Assembly (NCBI GenBank): GCA_002336115.1
Contig: DDEN01000045.1
Location: forward strand, 186,001 to 250,000
DNA length: 64,000 nt
From: Chitinophagaceae bacterium UBA1953
GTDB lineage: Bacteria > Bacteroidota > Bacteroidia > Chitinophagales > Chitinophagaceae
Direction: 5' to 3'
Under the pieces are notes generated by a model that saw nothing but the letters and a program-made list of their open reading frames with translations, ran no database searches and had not been told where the DNA came from. The position numbers and the translations under genes were made by a program. Shown one piece after another: positions 1-7,859 of the stretch. Numbering within the stretch: position 1 is the stretch's first letter; each line of letters starts with the position of its first letter.

Positions 1-660
1 CCATCCGTCAGCATCGTGATATACATCCTTTATACCAAGATTAATCATGGGTTCAATTGCAATTACAATTCCTTCTTTCAGTTTTGCCCCTGTTCCTCTT
101 TTTCCATAGTTAGGAACTTGTGGATCTTCATGCAGGTTACGTCCTAAGCCATGACCAACCAATTCTCTCACCACACCATAACCATGCTGCCTTTCTGTAT
201 ATTCCTGAATTGCATAAGAAATATCTCCAACACGATTTCCATGCACTGCTTTTTCTATGCCTTTGTATAATGATTCTTTGGTAATCCGGAGCAACTGTTT
301 CACATCTTCAGTTGTTGTACCTACAATAAAAGTATAAGCACTATCGCCATGATAACCATTTATAAATGTGCCCACATCAACTGAAACAATATCGCCATCT
401 TTTAGTGGTACGTTAGTAGGGAATCCATGAACAACCGCATCGTTTACAGAAATACAGGTGGCATATGGATAACTGTTCTGATAATTTTTAAATGATGGAA
501 TTGCGCCATTGTCACGTATAAATTGCTCAACCCTTGCATCAACCTGCATCGTTGTAATTCCGGGTTTCAATATTTTTGCAGCTTCAGCTATAGCATCTCC
601 AACAAGCAATGCACTTTTGCGGATAAGCTCTATTTCCAATGGTGAACGATAATGTATCAT
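1..660 (-). CDS. map: methionine aminopeptidase type I (partial, C-terminus off the window)
   Basis: Removes the initiator methionine from nascent proteins in the cytoplasm. The frame is open from an ATG at 660 to the window edge, giving 220 residues; the family is about 250-260 residues, so the end is missing. Pita-bread-fold residues are visible: H78 (substrate-binding His), D95 and D106, H170 in a GHGLG motif, and E203 in IEPM; the last metal-binding Glu lies beyond the edge. Position after secY is the usual one in the spc operon. A terminator-like hairpin (674-706) separates it from secY, so expression may depend on read-through or on a promoter I did not identify. Confidence 0.95.
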   Translation of the reverse strand, partial: MIHYRSPLEIELIRKSALLVGDAIAEAAKILKPGITTMQVDARVEQFIRDNGAIPSFKNYQNSYPYATCISVNDAVVHGFPTNVPLKDGDIVSVDVGTFINGYHGDSAYTFIVGTTTEDVKQLLRITKESLYKGIEKAVHGNRVGDISYAIQEYTERQHGYGVVRELVGHGLGRNLHEDPQVPNYGKRGTGAKLKEGIVIAIEPMINLGIKDVYHDADGW

Positions 661-673
661 AATCTTTTTTTTA

Positions 674-706
674 TTAAAAAACCCCGGCATTGTTTGCCAG
701 GGTTTT
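674..706 (-). terminator. intrinsic terminator-like hairpin between secY and map
   Basis: On the minus strand an AAAACCC/GGC arm pairs with GCC/GGGTTTT (one A-C mismatch, 7-base loop) and is followed by a run of T. It lies after the secY stop and before the map start. It has the form of a Rho-independent terminator or attenuator inside the operon. Confidence 0.7.
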
Positions 707-726
707 AATGTATTTTAATTCATTTA

Positions 727-2067
727 TTAAATAGCAGATGAAGAAACAGTCTGGCGACCCTGAATTCTTCCGCCTTTCATCAAACCGTCGTATTGCCGCA
801 TAAGCAGATGTGTTTCGATCTGTTGTAAAGTATCGAGTATAACACCCACCATAATCAACAATGAAGTTCCGCCAAAGAATGTAGAAAACCCGCTTGTAAC
901 ACCAAGATTTTTTGCAATGCCCGGAAGAACCCCGACAACTGCGAGAAAAATAGCTCCTGGTAATGTGATACGATCCATAATCATACCAATATAATCTGCA
1001 GTAGGTTGACCGGGTTTAACACCAGGAACAAATCCGTTATTCTGTTTCAGATTATCAGCAATTTGCTTAGGATTAAAGATTAATGCCGTATAAAGGAAAG
1101 TGAAACCAATAACCAGAATTGAATAAATAATCATGTACCAGATATTACCATGATCGCTTAATGTTGCGGCAATACCTTTAGTAACGTCAAATCCTGTAAG
1201 TAATGTTGGCAGGAACATAATTGCCTGCGCAAAGATGATTGGCATAACACCAGCACTGTTTACTTTTACCGGGAGGAACTGGCGGGCACCACCAAACTGA
1301 CGGTTACCAACAACCTGTTTTGCATAGTTAATGGCAATTTTCCGTACACCTTGTACAAGAATAATTAATCCCATAATTACTGCCACTAAAATTGCTACTT
1401 CAATCATGAACTTAAGCAAACCTCCACCACCTGCATTCATTTTTGCTGTAAATTCTGCTGCTATAGATGAAGGGAAACGGGCAAGGATGCCGATCATGAT
1501 AATAAGTGAAGTACCATTCCCTAATCCTTTATCAGTAATTTTTTCGCCCAACCACATAACAAACAAAGTACCTGCTGTTAAAACAATGGTTGTTGAAAGC
1601 CAGAAAAATGATTCGTATGAAGGCAGAATTGCACCACCTGCAATTTCACGGCTTTTTAAATATGTAACGTATGCACTTGCCTGGAAGATGGTAACAATAA
1701 CAGTGAGGTATCTTGTCCACTGATTAATTTTTTTGCGGCCGCTTTCACCTTCTTTCTGCATTTTCTGCAACTGCGGAACAAGAATGCTCATTAATTGCAT
1801 AAAGATTGAAGCAGAAATATAAGGCATAATACCCAATGCAAACACTGAGGCGCTGGAGAACGCACCACCCGCAAATGAATCAAATATTCCAAGGATACCT
1901 TCTTTTGCTTTGGAGTTCAAAGCACTCAGGTTATTCGGATCAACACCTGGCAAAACAATATGTGCGCCTACACGATATACCAGAAGCAGCAAAAGAGTGT
2001 AAATGATCTTATCTCTTAACTCTTCAATGCTCCAGATATTCTTTAGGGTTTGTATGAGCTTTTTCAC
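727..2067 (-). CDS. secY: preprotein translocase subunit SecY
   Basis: Central channel subunit of the SecYEG translocon in the inner membrane; passes unfolded proteins to the periplasm or into the bilayer. At 446 residues it has normal length, with about ten hydrophobic segments spread over the chain. The family signature around GLGNGTSLIIMIG (roughly residues 182-194) and the C-terminal TADYIGMIMDRITLPGA stretch are present. It follows rplO in the spc operon order. It is flanked on both sides by terminator-like hairpins (2102-2125 and 674-706), which suggests its level is set separately from the ribosomal proteins. Confidence 0.97.
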   Translation of the reverse strand: MKKLIQTLKNIWSIEELRDKIIYTLLLLLVYRVGAHIVLPGVDPNNLSALNSKAKEGILGIFDSFAGGAFSSASVFALGIMPYISASIFMQLMSILVPQLQKMQKEGESGRKKINQWTRYLTVIVTIFQASAYVTYLKSREIAGGAILPSYESFFWLSTTIVLTAGTLFVMWLGEKITDKGLGNGTSLIIMIGILARFPSSIAAEFTAKMNAGGGGLLKFMIEVAILVAVIMGLIILVQGVRKIAINYAKQVVGNRQFGGARQFLPVKVNSAGVMPIIFAQAIMFLPTLLTGFDVTKGIAATLSDHGNIWYMIIYSILVIGFTFLYTALIFNPKQIADNLKQNNGFVPGVKPGQPTADYIGMIMDRITLPGAIFLAVVGVLPGIAKNLGVTSGFSTFFGGTSLLIMVGVILDTLQQIETHLLMRQYDGLMKGGRIQGRQTVSSSAI

Positions 2068-2101
2068 TTGAAAAAATCTTTTTTATAAAATTCGCTGAAA
2101 G

Positions 2102-2125
2102 AAAAAAGACGCATTTTCATGCGTC
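2102..2125 (-). terminator. intrinsic terminator/attenuator between rplO and secY
   Basis: On the minus strand GACGCAT pairs perfectly with ATGCGTC around a GAAA tetraloop and is followed at once by TTTTTTC. It lies 20-40 bases past the rplO stop and ahead of secY, a strong Rho-independent terminator shape inside an operon that must be read through. Confidence 0.8.
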
Positions 2126-2144
2126 GGGCAAATATCGGTAAAAA

Positions 2145-2594
2145 TTACTTTACTATTTCAACACTGCCACCGGCTGCTTCAATTGCGGCTTTTGCTTTTT
2201 CACTCAAAGCATTTACCTTAAATGAAAGTTTGGATTTGATTTCACCGTTTGCAAGAATTTTCACCTTATCAGTACGGCTGATTAAACCATTCACATACAG
2301 GTTTTCAAGTGAGAATTCACTGATTGCGTATTTTTCAGCAAGTTGCTCAACCTGTCCGAGATTGAACACACGATATTCAACACGATCCGGATTTTTAAAT
2401 CCACGTTTTGGCACACGACGCTGTATTGGCATCTGACCACCCTCATGTCCTACTTTTATTTTATGACTTGCATGGCTCTGGGCACCTTTGTTACCTTTTG
2501 TAGAGGTACCACCTTTACCAGATGCTTCACCACGGCCTAAACGTTTTTCTTTGTGAGTTGAGCCTTCAGCAGGTTTTAAATTGTGCAGTTTCAT
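2145..2594 (-). CDS. rplO: 50S ribosomal protein L15
   Basis: Large-subunit protein that binds 23S rRNA late in assembly. The 149 residues start with the typical Gly/Lys-rich arm (LGRGEASGKGGTSTKGNKG) and contain GGQMPIQRRVPKRGF, then the globular C-terminal part ending in a Gly/Ser/Val strand. Length is normal for the family. It sits between rpmD and secY as in the standard spc operon. A 9-bp inverted repeat lies in the 114-base gap before it, and a terminator-like hairpin follows it. Confidence 0.97.
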   Translation of the reverse strand: MKLHNLKPAEGSTHKEKRLGRGEASGKGGTSTKGNKGAQSHASHKIKVGHEGGQMPIQRRVPKRGFKNPDRVEYRVFNLGQVEQLAEKYAISEFSLENLYVNGLISRTDKVKILANGEIKSKLSFKVNALSEKAKAAIEAAGGSVEIVK

Positions 2595-2659
2595 TCTTAT
2601 CTGATTTTGTACTTACGGGGAAATCACCCCTCGCTTGTTATTTTGTATGATGTAATGAA

Positions 2660-2700
2660 GCTGAATAGCACAAAATTTTCTTGATAATGTACTATTCAGC
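2660..2700 (-). other. long-stem inverted repeat between rpmD and rplO
   Basis: GCTGAATAG at 2660-2668 is perfectly complementary to CTATTCAGC at 2692-2700 (9 bp, 23-base loop). On the mRNA this gives a hairpin ending 66 bases before the rplO start. No T-run follows it, so it is not an intrinsic terminator; an RNA-processing or mRNA-stability site, or a protein-binding site, are possible roles. Confidence 0.5.
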
Positions 2701-2708
2701 CCGTTATA

Positions 2709-2891
2709 TTAAGCAAGTTCTTCCACTTTCAGAAGATGATTCACTTTCTGAACCATTCCTAAAACCTGGGGAGTTGCTTCTACTTCTTTTGTAGAATTCG
2801 TCTTGTTCAAACCAAGAGCTTTCAGTGTTTGTTTCTGACGCTCAGGTCTGTCGATTGGACTTTTTACTAAAGTTATTTTTATCTTTTTCAT
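2709..2891 (-). CDS. rpmD: 50S ribosomal protein L30
   Basis: Small large-subunit protein of the L30/L7 family. The 60 residues match the bacterial length, with the N-terminal KIKITLVKSPIDRPERQKQT strand-helix and a C-terminal VNHLLKVEE. Present between rpsE and rplO, its usual place. The gap to rpsE contains a GC-rich heptamer repeat (2908-2940). Confidence 0.95.
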   Translation of the reverse strand: MKKIKITLVKSPIDRPERQKQTLKALGLNKTNSTKEVEATPQVLGMVQKVNHLLKVEELA

Positions 2892-2907
2892 ATCTCAGTC
2901 TTTTTTT

Positions 2908-2940
2908 GACTGCCGACTGCCGACTCACGACCGACGACTG
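2908..2940. repeat. degenerate heptamer tandem repeat, GC-rich
   Basis: The plus strand reads as successive heptamers GACTGCC, GACTGCC, GACTCAC, GACCGAC and then GACTG, filling most of the 56-base gap between rpsE and rpmD. It is much more GC-rich than surrounding intergenic DNA. The first units can also form a CAGTC/GACTG hairpin across the adjacent A/T run. Confidence 0.7.
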
Positions 2941-2947
2941 TATTCAA

Positions 2948-3466
2948 TTATCCGTTAAATACTCTCTTTAATCCAAGGCTGCGTGTTTTTGATACGCTGA
3001 TTGGTTCACGTAACAAAGCCAATGCTTTGAATGTGGCTTTTACCACGTTATGAGGATTAGCTGAACCTAACGATTTAGCTAACACGTCGGTTACACCAGC
3101 GCTTTCCAGTACAGCACGCATACTACCGCCGGCAATTACACCCGTACCATGAGCCGCAGGCTTAATTAATACTTTAGCTGCGCCTTCTTTTGCCAATTGA
3201 TCATGAGGAATACTTCCTTTCATTACAGGAACTTTGATGAGATTTTTCTTTGCATCTTCAATTCCTTTTGAAATTGCTTCCTGCACTTCTTTAGCTTTTC
3301 CTAAACCATGACCAACCACTCCATTACCATTTCCTACAACAACCAGTGCAGAGAAACTGAATGCACGACCACCTTTTGTTGTTTTAACAACACGATTGAT
3401 GGCCACAACTTTTTCTTTCAGTTCAAGGTCACCTGCTTTTACTTTGTTTGTAATTACTTTAGACAT
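2948..3466 (-). CDS. rpsE: 30S ribosomal protein S5
   Basis: Small-subunit protein at the mRNA entry channel, involved in decoding fidelity. The 172 residues contain the N-terminal dsRBD-like domain with the signature GGRAFSFSALVVVGNGNG followed by GVVGHGLGKA, then the C-terminal domain ending VSKTRSLGLKRVFNG. Length and order (rplR-rpsE-rpmD) are canonical. Confidence 0.97.
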   Translation of the reverse strand: MSKVITNKVKAGDLELKEKVVAINRVVKTTKGGRAFSFSALVVVGNGNGVVGHGLGKAKEVQEAISKGIEDAKKNLIKVPVMKGSIPHDQLAKEGAAKVLIKPAAHGTGVIAGGSMRAVLESAGVTDVLAKSLGSANPHNVVKATFKALALLREPISVSKTRSLGLKRVFNG

Positions 3467-3494
3467 TTATACTCAATTAAATGTTTACGATTGA

Positions 3495-3854
3495 TTAGAA
3501 TTTTAATCCTCCTTCACGGGCACCGTCAGCAATAGCTTTTACACGACCATGATATAAATAACCACCACGATCAAACACGATTTCAGTTAAACCTAAATCA
3601 ACAGCTTTACGTGCAATTGCAGCGCCTACGAGTTTGCTTTTTTCAGATTTTGTACCTGCCTGTGCCTGAATGTCTTTATCTCTTGATGAGGCTGAAGCAA
3701 TTGTTTTACCAGTTACATCATCAATTATCTGAACATAAATATCAGAGTTGCTGCGAAACACGCTTAAACGTGGCTTTGCAGTAGTACCGGCAACTTTCTT
3801 ACGAACGCTGTAGCGGATTTTTTGTCTTCTGATTACTTTGTTATCTGTTTTCAT
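3495..3854 (-). CDS. rplR: 50S ribosomal protein L18
   Basis: 5S rRNA-binding protein of the central protuberance. The 119 residues show the RLSVFRSNSDIYVQIIDD core, a KLVGAAIARKAVDLGL helix and the C-terminal FDRGGYLYHGRVKA motif typical of bacterial L18. Located between rplF and rpsE, with 28 bases to rpsE. Confidence 0.97.
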   Translation of the reverse strand: MKTDNKVIRRQKIRYSVRKKVAGTTAKPRLSVFRSNSDIYVQIIDDVTGKTIASASSRDKDIQAQAGTKSEKSKLVGAAIARKAVDLGLTEIVFDRGGYLYHGRVKAIADGAREGGLKF

Positions 3855-3902
3855 TCTTGTGTATTTAATTTCCTGATACTGCCAGGAATTTCATGTTAAT
3901 GA

Positions 3903-4457
3903 TTATTTACCTGCTGCTTTACCTGCTTTACGACGGATGTATTCACCAACGTATTTCACACCTTTTCCTTTGTATGGCTCAGGCTTACGTAAGCTGCGCA
4001 GTTTTGCTGCAACCTGTCCAAGCAATTGTTTATCGGTACCTTCAAGAGTAATCGTTGGGTTCTGACCTTTTTCCTGTGCAGTTGCAACTTTTAATTCTTT
4101 CGGTACTTCAAAAATGATGTTGTGAGAATAACCTAAGGCAAGGTCAAGGATATTTCCCTGATTGGCTGCTTTAAAACCCACACCCACTAATTCAAGTTTC
4201 TTTTCAAAACCATCAGTAACACCTTTTACCATATTTGCAACCAATGCACGATACAATCCATGCATTGCACGATGACGGCCCTGATCAGTTGGGCGGCTGA
4301 AGTTTACTTCACCATCTTTTACTTCAACAACAATATCACGGTCAACTGCTTCTTTCAGTTCACCTTTTGGTCCTTTAACAGTAACCACATTATCTTTTCC
4401 TACAGTAATTGTAACACCCTGGGGAATTACAACCGGCTTTTTACCTATACGAGACAT
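3903..4457 (-). CDS. rplF: 50S ribosomal protein L6
   Basis: Large-subunit protein near the GTPase-associated centre. The 184 residues have the N-terminal MSRIGKKPVVIPQGV and the C-terminal signature PEPYKGKGVKYVGEYIRRK; two tandem L6 folds fit the length. Canonical place between rpsH and rplR. Confidence 0.97.
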   Translation of the reverse strand: MSRIGKKPVVIPQGVTITVGKDNVVTVKGPKGELKEAVDRDIVVEVKDGEVNFSRPTDQGRHRAMHGLYRALVANMVKGVTDGFEKKLELVGVGFKAANQGNILDLALGYSHNIIFEVPKELKVATAQEKGQNPTITLEGTDKQLLGQVAAKLRSLRKPEPYKGKGVKYVGEYIRRKAGKAAGK

Positions 4458-4539
4458 AAACTTTTGTTTTTTATTTTAAATGAAGATCAACCGGTCAGCT
4501 TAGTATAGTTCAGCTTAATGTATTGATCAGTTTATTTGA

Positions 4540-4938
4540 TTAATAGATGTAACAAAGAACTTCACCACCTACATTGCTTGCTTTTGCCTGCTTATCAGTC
4601 ATTACACCTTTTGAAGTGCTGATGATAGCAACACCTAAACCATTTTTTACACGGCGGAACTCACCGGGCTTAGCATACTGACGCAAACCTGGACGGCTGA
4701 TACGTTCCAAAGATTGAATTGCAGGAATACGGGTCTGAGGATCGTATTTCAACGCAATTTTGATAACACCTTGTTTGTTATCATCTTCAAATTTGTATTT
4801 GAGAATATAACCTTGATCGTATAAAATTTCGGTGATACGTTTTTTAAGATTAGAAGCAGGAATTTCTACAATTCTGTGCCCTGCCATCTGAGCATTTCTA
4901 ACACGGGTAAGAAAATCTGCAATAGGATCTGTAACCAT
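4540..4938 (-). CDS. rpsH: 30S ribosomal protein S8
   Basis: Primary 16S rRNA-binding protein; in E. coli S8 also represses the spc operon. The 132 residues start MVTDPIADFLTRVRNAQ and end with the signature STSKGVMTDKQAKASNVGG. Order rpsN-rpsH-rplF is canonical. I did not find an obvious 16S-helix-21-like mimic near rplE, so autoregulation by S8 is not shown here. Confidence 0.97.
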   Translation of the reverse strand: MVTDPIADFLTRVRNAQMAGHRIVEIPASNLKKRITEILYDQGYILKYKFEDDNKQGVIKIALKYDPQTRIPAIQSLERISRPGLRQYAKPGEFRRVKNGLGVAIISTSKGVMTDKQAKASNVGGEVLCYIY

Positions 4939-5029
4939 CTTTATTTATTAATTGAATGATTTAAAAGTTTGTTTACTGTTGTGCATCATATTCAATACCT
5001 GCACAAGTGTTTCATTTATAAAAAGCGGC

Positions 5030-5299
5030 TTACCAGCTTGCTTTTTTTACACCTGGTATTTTACCATTCAGCGCCATGTCACGGAAAATCACACGGGAAA
5101 TTCCAAAGTACCGCATGTATCCTTTTGGACGACCAGTTAACTGGCAGCGGTTCTTTAAACGAACGGGTGAAGCATTCTTTGGCAATTGATCCAAAGCAGC
5201 ATAATCACCGGCAGCTTTTAAAGCAGCACGCTTTTCAGCATACTGAGCTACCATTCTTTCTCTTTTGTTCTGGCGGGCTGTTACTGATTTTTTAGCCAT
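5030..5299 (-). CDS. rpsN: 30S ribosomal protein S14 (zinc-independent form)
   Basis: Small-subunit head protein. The 89 residues include RLKNRCQLTGRPKGYMR and end in GVKKASW. Only a single Cys is present, so this is the C-minus form without the CxxC zinc ribbon of short S14 proteins; that fits its longer length. It lies 9 bases from rplE and before rpsH. Confidence 0.96.
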   Translation of the reverse strand: MAKKSVTARQNKRERMVAQYAEKRAALKAAGDYAALDQLPKNASPVRLKNRCQLTGRPKGYMRYFGISRVIFRDMALNGKIPGVKKASW

Positions 5300-5308
5300 A
5301 GTTTATAA

Positions 5309-5878
5309 TTAGTCTTTTTTTGCATTTTTAAAAGGCATTCCCATTTCTTTCAGCAATTCATATGCTTCTTCATTGGTTGATGCACTTGTTACAAAAGTGA
5401 TATCAAGACCCGTGATTTTATTCACTTTGTCAATATCAATTTCAGGGAAGATGATTTGCTCTGTTATACCCATTGTATAATTTCCACGGCCATCAAATGA
5501 TTTATCATTGATACCTTTAAAGTCACGTACACGGGGAAGTGATGCGCTAATCAGGCGATCCAGAAACTCATACATATTTACACCACGCAATGTAACACGG
5601 GCACCAATCGGCATTCCACGACGCAACTTAAAGTTGGAGATATCTTTCTTAGAACTTGTGGCAACAGCTTTCTGTCCGCTGATGTTTGAAAGTTCATCAA
5701 TTGCAATATCAACCAGCTTTTTGTCATTCACTGCACCGTTTACGCCACGGTTCAGACAGATTTTTTCAAGTTTGGGCACCTGCATGATGCTTTTGTAACC
5801 AAATCTCTTCATTAAAGCAGGAACTACTTCAGCTTTATATTTGGTTGCCAAACGGGGTGTATATTTTACTGTACTCAT
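5309..5878 (-). CDS. rplE: 50S ribosomal protein L5
   Basis: 5S rRNA-binding protein that contacts the P-site tRNA. The 189 residues contain the N-terminal PRLATKYKAEVVPALMKRFGY, the VPKLEKICLNRGV strand and the C-terminal FPEIDIDKVNKITGLDITFV signature. Slightly longer than the E. coli protein, as is usual in Bacteroidota. Canonical order rplX-rplE-rpsN. Confidence 0.96.
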   Translation of the reverse strand: MSTVKYTPRLATKYKAEVVPALMKRFGYKSIMQVPKLEKICLNRGVNGAVNDKKLVDIAIDELSNISGQKAVATSSKKDISNFKLRRGMPIGARVTLRGVNMYEFLDRLISASLPRVRDFKGINDKSFDGRGNYTMGITEQIIFPEIDIDKVNKITGLDITFVTSASTNEEAYELLKEMGMPFKNAKKD

Positions 5879-5905
5879 TTTCGATTTATTTTAACCTTGG
5901 TTAAA

Positions 5906-6238
5906 TTATTTTACGGGTTGTCCCGATTTTTTTGAAACCCTTACCAGTTTACCATTGTCACGGGTGCGCTTTACTTTGGTAGCCTGCTTACCATCCCACA
6001 ACATTACATTAGAGATATGGATAGGAGCCTCCATTTTAGTAATACCACCTTTTGTATTCTGAGCCGATGGCTTACTGTGTTTGGTAACAATGTTTACACC
6101 TTCAACCAAAACTCGTGCATCATCCGGAAATACTTCCAGAACCTTACGGGGCTTCTTAACATCTTTATCATCGCCGGCAATTACAACTACTGAATCGCCT
6201 TTCTTGATGCTAAACTTGGGTTTAAATCTGTTGCTCAT
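5906..6238 (-). CDS. rplX: 50S ribosomal protein L24
   Basis: Assembly-initiator protein near the exit tunnel. The 110 residues have an N-terminal KOW motif (KKGDSVVVIAGDDKDVKKP, about residues 13-31) and a GVNIVTKHSKP stretch. Sits between rplN and rplE in the usual order. The 101-base gap upstream holds a short GCTAAA/TTTAGC dyad (6267-6280) of unknown meaning. Confidence 0.96.
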   Translation of the reverse strand: MSNRFKPKFSIKKGDSVVVIAGDDKDVKKPRKVLEVFPDDARVLVEGVNIVTKHSKPSAQNTKGGITKMEAPIHISNVMLWDGKQATKVKRTRDNGKLVRVSKKSGQPVK

Positions 6239-6339
6239 TTTTTTATGCTTATGCTTTATGCCAAACGCTAAAGGTTTAGCTTAAATATTTCTTTATATTG
6301 ATGAATGCGCTCAGCTATTTGCCTTCTGCATCCTGCTTT

Positions 6340-6708
6340 TTAAAGTACTTCAGGTGCCAGTGAAATAATCTTCATATAACCTTTATCACGCAATTCTCTT
6401 GCTACCGGCCCAAAGATACGTGTACCACGAGGCTCATCAGCAGCGTTCAGAATCACCACGGCATTGTCATCGAAACGGATATAAGAACCGTCTTTACGAC
6501 GTAATTTATTTTTTGTACGTACAATAACGGCTTTTGCTACAGTACCTTTTTTGATACCACCACCTGGTAATGCATCTTTTACAGTAACAACAATCTTATC
6601 ACCAATTTTTGCATAATCCTGACCACTGTTACCAAGCACTTTAATACAAAGCACTTCTTTAGCACCACTATTATCGGCTACGTTTAATCTGCTTTCTTGC
6701 TGAATCAT
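6340..6708 (-). CDS. rplN: 50S ribosomal protein L14
   Basis: Intersubunit-bridge protein. The 122 residues match the highly conserved family length; they begin MIQQESRLNVADNSGAKEV and contain GDKIVVTVKDALPGG and FGPVARELRDKGYMKI. Canonical order rpsQ-rplN-rplX. Confidence 0.97.
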   Translation of the reverse strand: MIQQESRLNVADNSGAKEVLCIKVLGNSGQDYAKIGDKIVVTVKDALPGGGIKKGTVAKAVIVRTKNKLRRKDGSYIRFDDNAVVILNAADEPRGTRIFGPVARELRDKGYMKIISLAPEVL

Positions 6709-6808
6709 TTTCTTAAACTTTTAACTCCGGTTTTAAACACTGAGTATTTTTAAAAATCTGGTTGTTTGCAGAGGCTTGCGGCTGCGTACCGGAAGCATGC
6801 GTGGATTA

Positions 6809-7066
6809 TTATTTCGCTTTTTCTACAACTTCCACCAGTCTCCAGCGCTTTGTTTTGCTGAGAGGGCGACTTTCCATGATCTTCACAGTATCGCCTATAC
6901 CGCACTCATTCTTTTCATCATGAGCATGGAACTTAGTCGTTTTCTTAACGAATTTTCCATAAATAGGGTGTTTCACTTTACGCTCAACAGCTACCGTAAT
7001 GGTTTTATCCATTTTGCTGCTGGTTACTACACCTGTCTTTGTTTTACGCAAATTTCTTTCTAACAT
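6809..7066 (-). CDS. rpsQ: 30S ribosomal protein S17
   Basis: OB-fold 16S rRNA-binding protein. The 85 residues contain KTKTGVVTSSKMDKTITVAV and the signature region GDTVKIMESRPLSKTKRW. Normal length; lies between rpmC and rplN, with a 100-base gap before rplN. Confidence 0.97.
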   Translation of the reverse strand: MLERNLRKTKTGVVTSSKMDKTITVAVERKVKHPIYGKFVKKTTKFHAHDEKNECGIGDTVKIMESRPLSKTKRWRLVEVVEKAK

Positions 7067-7120
7067 TTTTTGCTTTTTTTCAGTTGATGACGGTACTACG
7101 CCACTGTATTTTCAAATGGG

Positions 7121-7330
7121 TTAAACTCCCAGTTGCTTCTTTCTTAATTCTGTTTTTAAACGGGCAATGTCACGGCGAAGGCCACGAATGCTCACAGGAT
7201 TCTCCAATGGAGAAATTGCGTGAGCAAATTCCAGCTTCTTTAAACGCATCTCATCTTCGTTGATGCGTGCTGCCAGATCAGCTTCGTTCAGCTCTTTTAT
7301 GCTCTTTAAAAAATCAGTTGTCTTTGCCAT
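7121..7330 (-). CDS. rpmC: 50S ribosomal protein L29
   Basis: Exit-tunnel rim protein that helps dock SRP and trigger factor. The 69 residues form the expected two-helix pattern, with KSIKELNEADLAARINE at the start and SIRGLRRDIARLKTELRKK as the conserved second helix. Lies between rplP and rpsQ. Confidence 0.95.
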   Translation of the reverse strand: MAKTTDFLKSIKELNEADLAARINEDEMRLKKLEFAHAISPLENPVSIRGLRRDIARLKTELRKKQLGV

Positions 7331-7361
7331 GTTAATCGGTTTAATCAGTTCAACTTGTTAA

Positions 7362-7781
7362 TTACGCAACTAAGTCTCTGCGTACAATGAATTTTGTTTT
7401 AATCGGAAGCTTTTGTGCAGCTAAAGCCATTGCTTCTTTTGCTACTGTTTCAGGAACACCATCAGCTTCAAACAAAATACGGCCTGGTTCAATAATAGCA
7501 GCCCAACCTTCGGGGTTACCCTTACCTTTACCCATACGTACTTCAGCAGGCTTCTTTGTAACTACTTTGTCGGGGAACACACGGATCCACACATTACCTT
7601 CACGTTTCATAGCACGGGTCATTGCCTGGCGGGCACTTTCAATCTGGCGATTTGTTAACCACACAGGTTCCAGCGCTTTTAAAGCGTACGATCCAAATGA
7701 AATGCTGGTTCCACGCTTAGCCACAGCACGGATACGTCCTTTCTGCGATTTTCTGTGTTTTGTTCTTTTCGGCTGTAACAT
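7362..7781 (-). CDS. rplP: 50S ribosomal protein L16
   Basis: A-site proximal large-subunit protein. The 139 residues start MLQPKRTKHRKSQKGR and include the signatures WIRVFPDKVVTKKPAEVRMG and KGKGNPEGWAA. Length and order (rpsC-rplP-rpmC) are canonical. Confidence 0.97.
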   Translation of the reverse strand: MLQPKRTKHRKSQKGRIRAVAKRGTSISFGSYALKALEPVWLTNRQIESARQAMTRAMKREGNVWIRVFPDKVVTKKPAEVRMGKGKGNPEGWAAIIEPGRILFEADGVPETVAKEAMALAAQKLPIKTKFIVRRDLVA

Positions 7782-7859
7782 TGTTAATTATATTTCTTGT
7801 TACTTGTTTGTTGTTTGCTTCGTACTCCGTACATATGCACGTTGTACTTCTAAATGTTA

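Noticed and set aside
2908..2940. Possible CRISPR or DR array
   Set aside because: The unit is only 7 bases and has no spacers.
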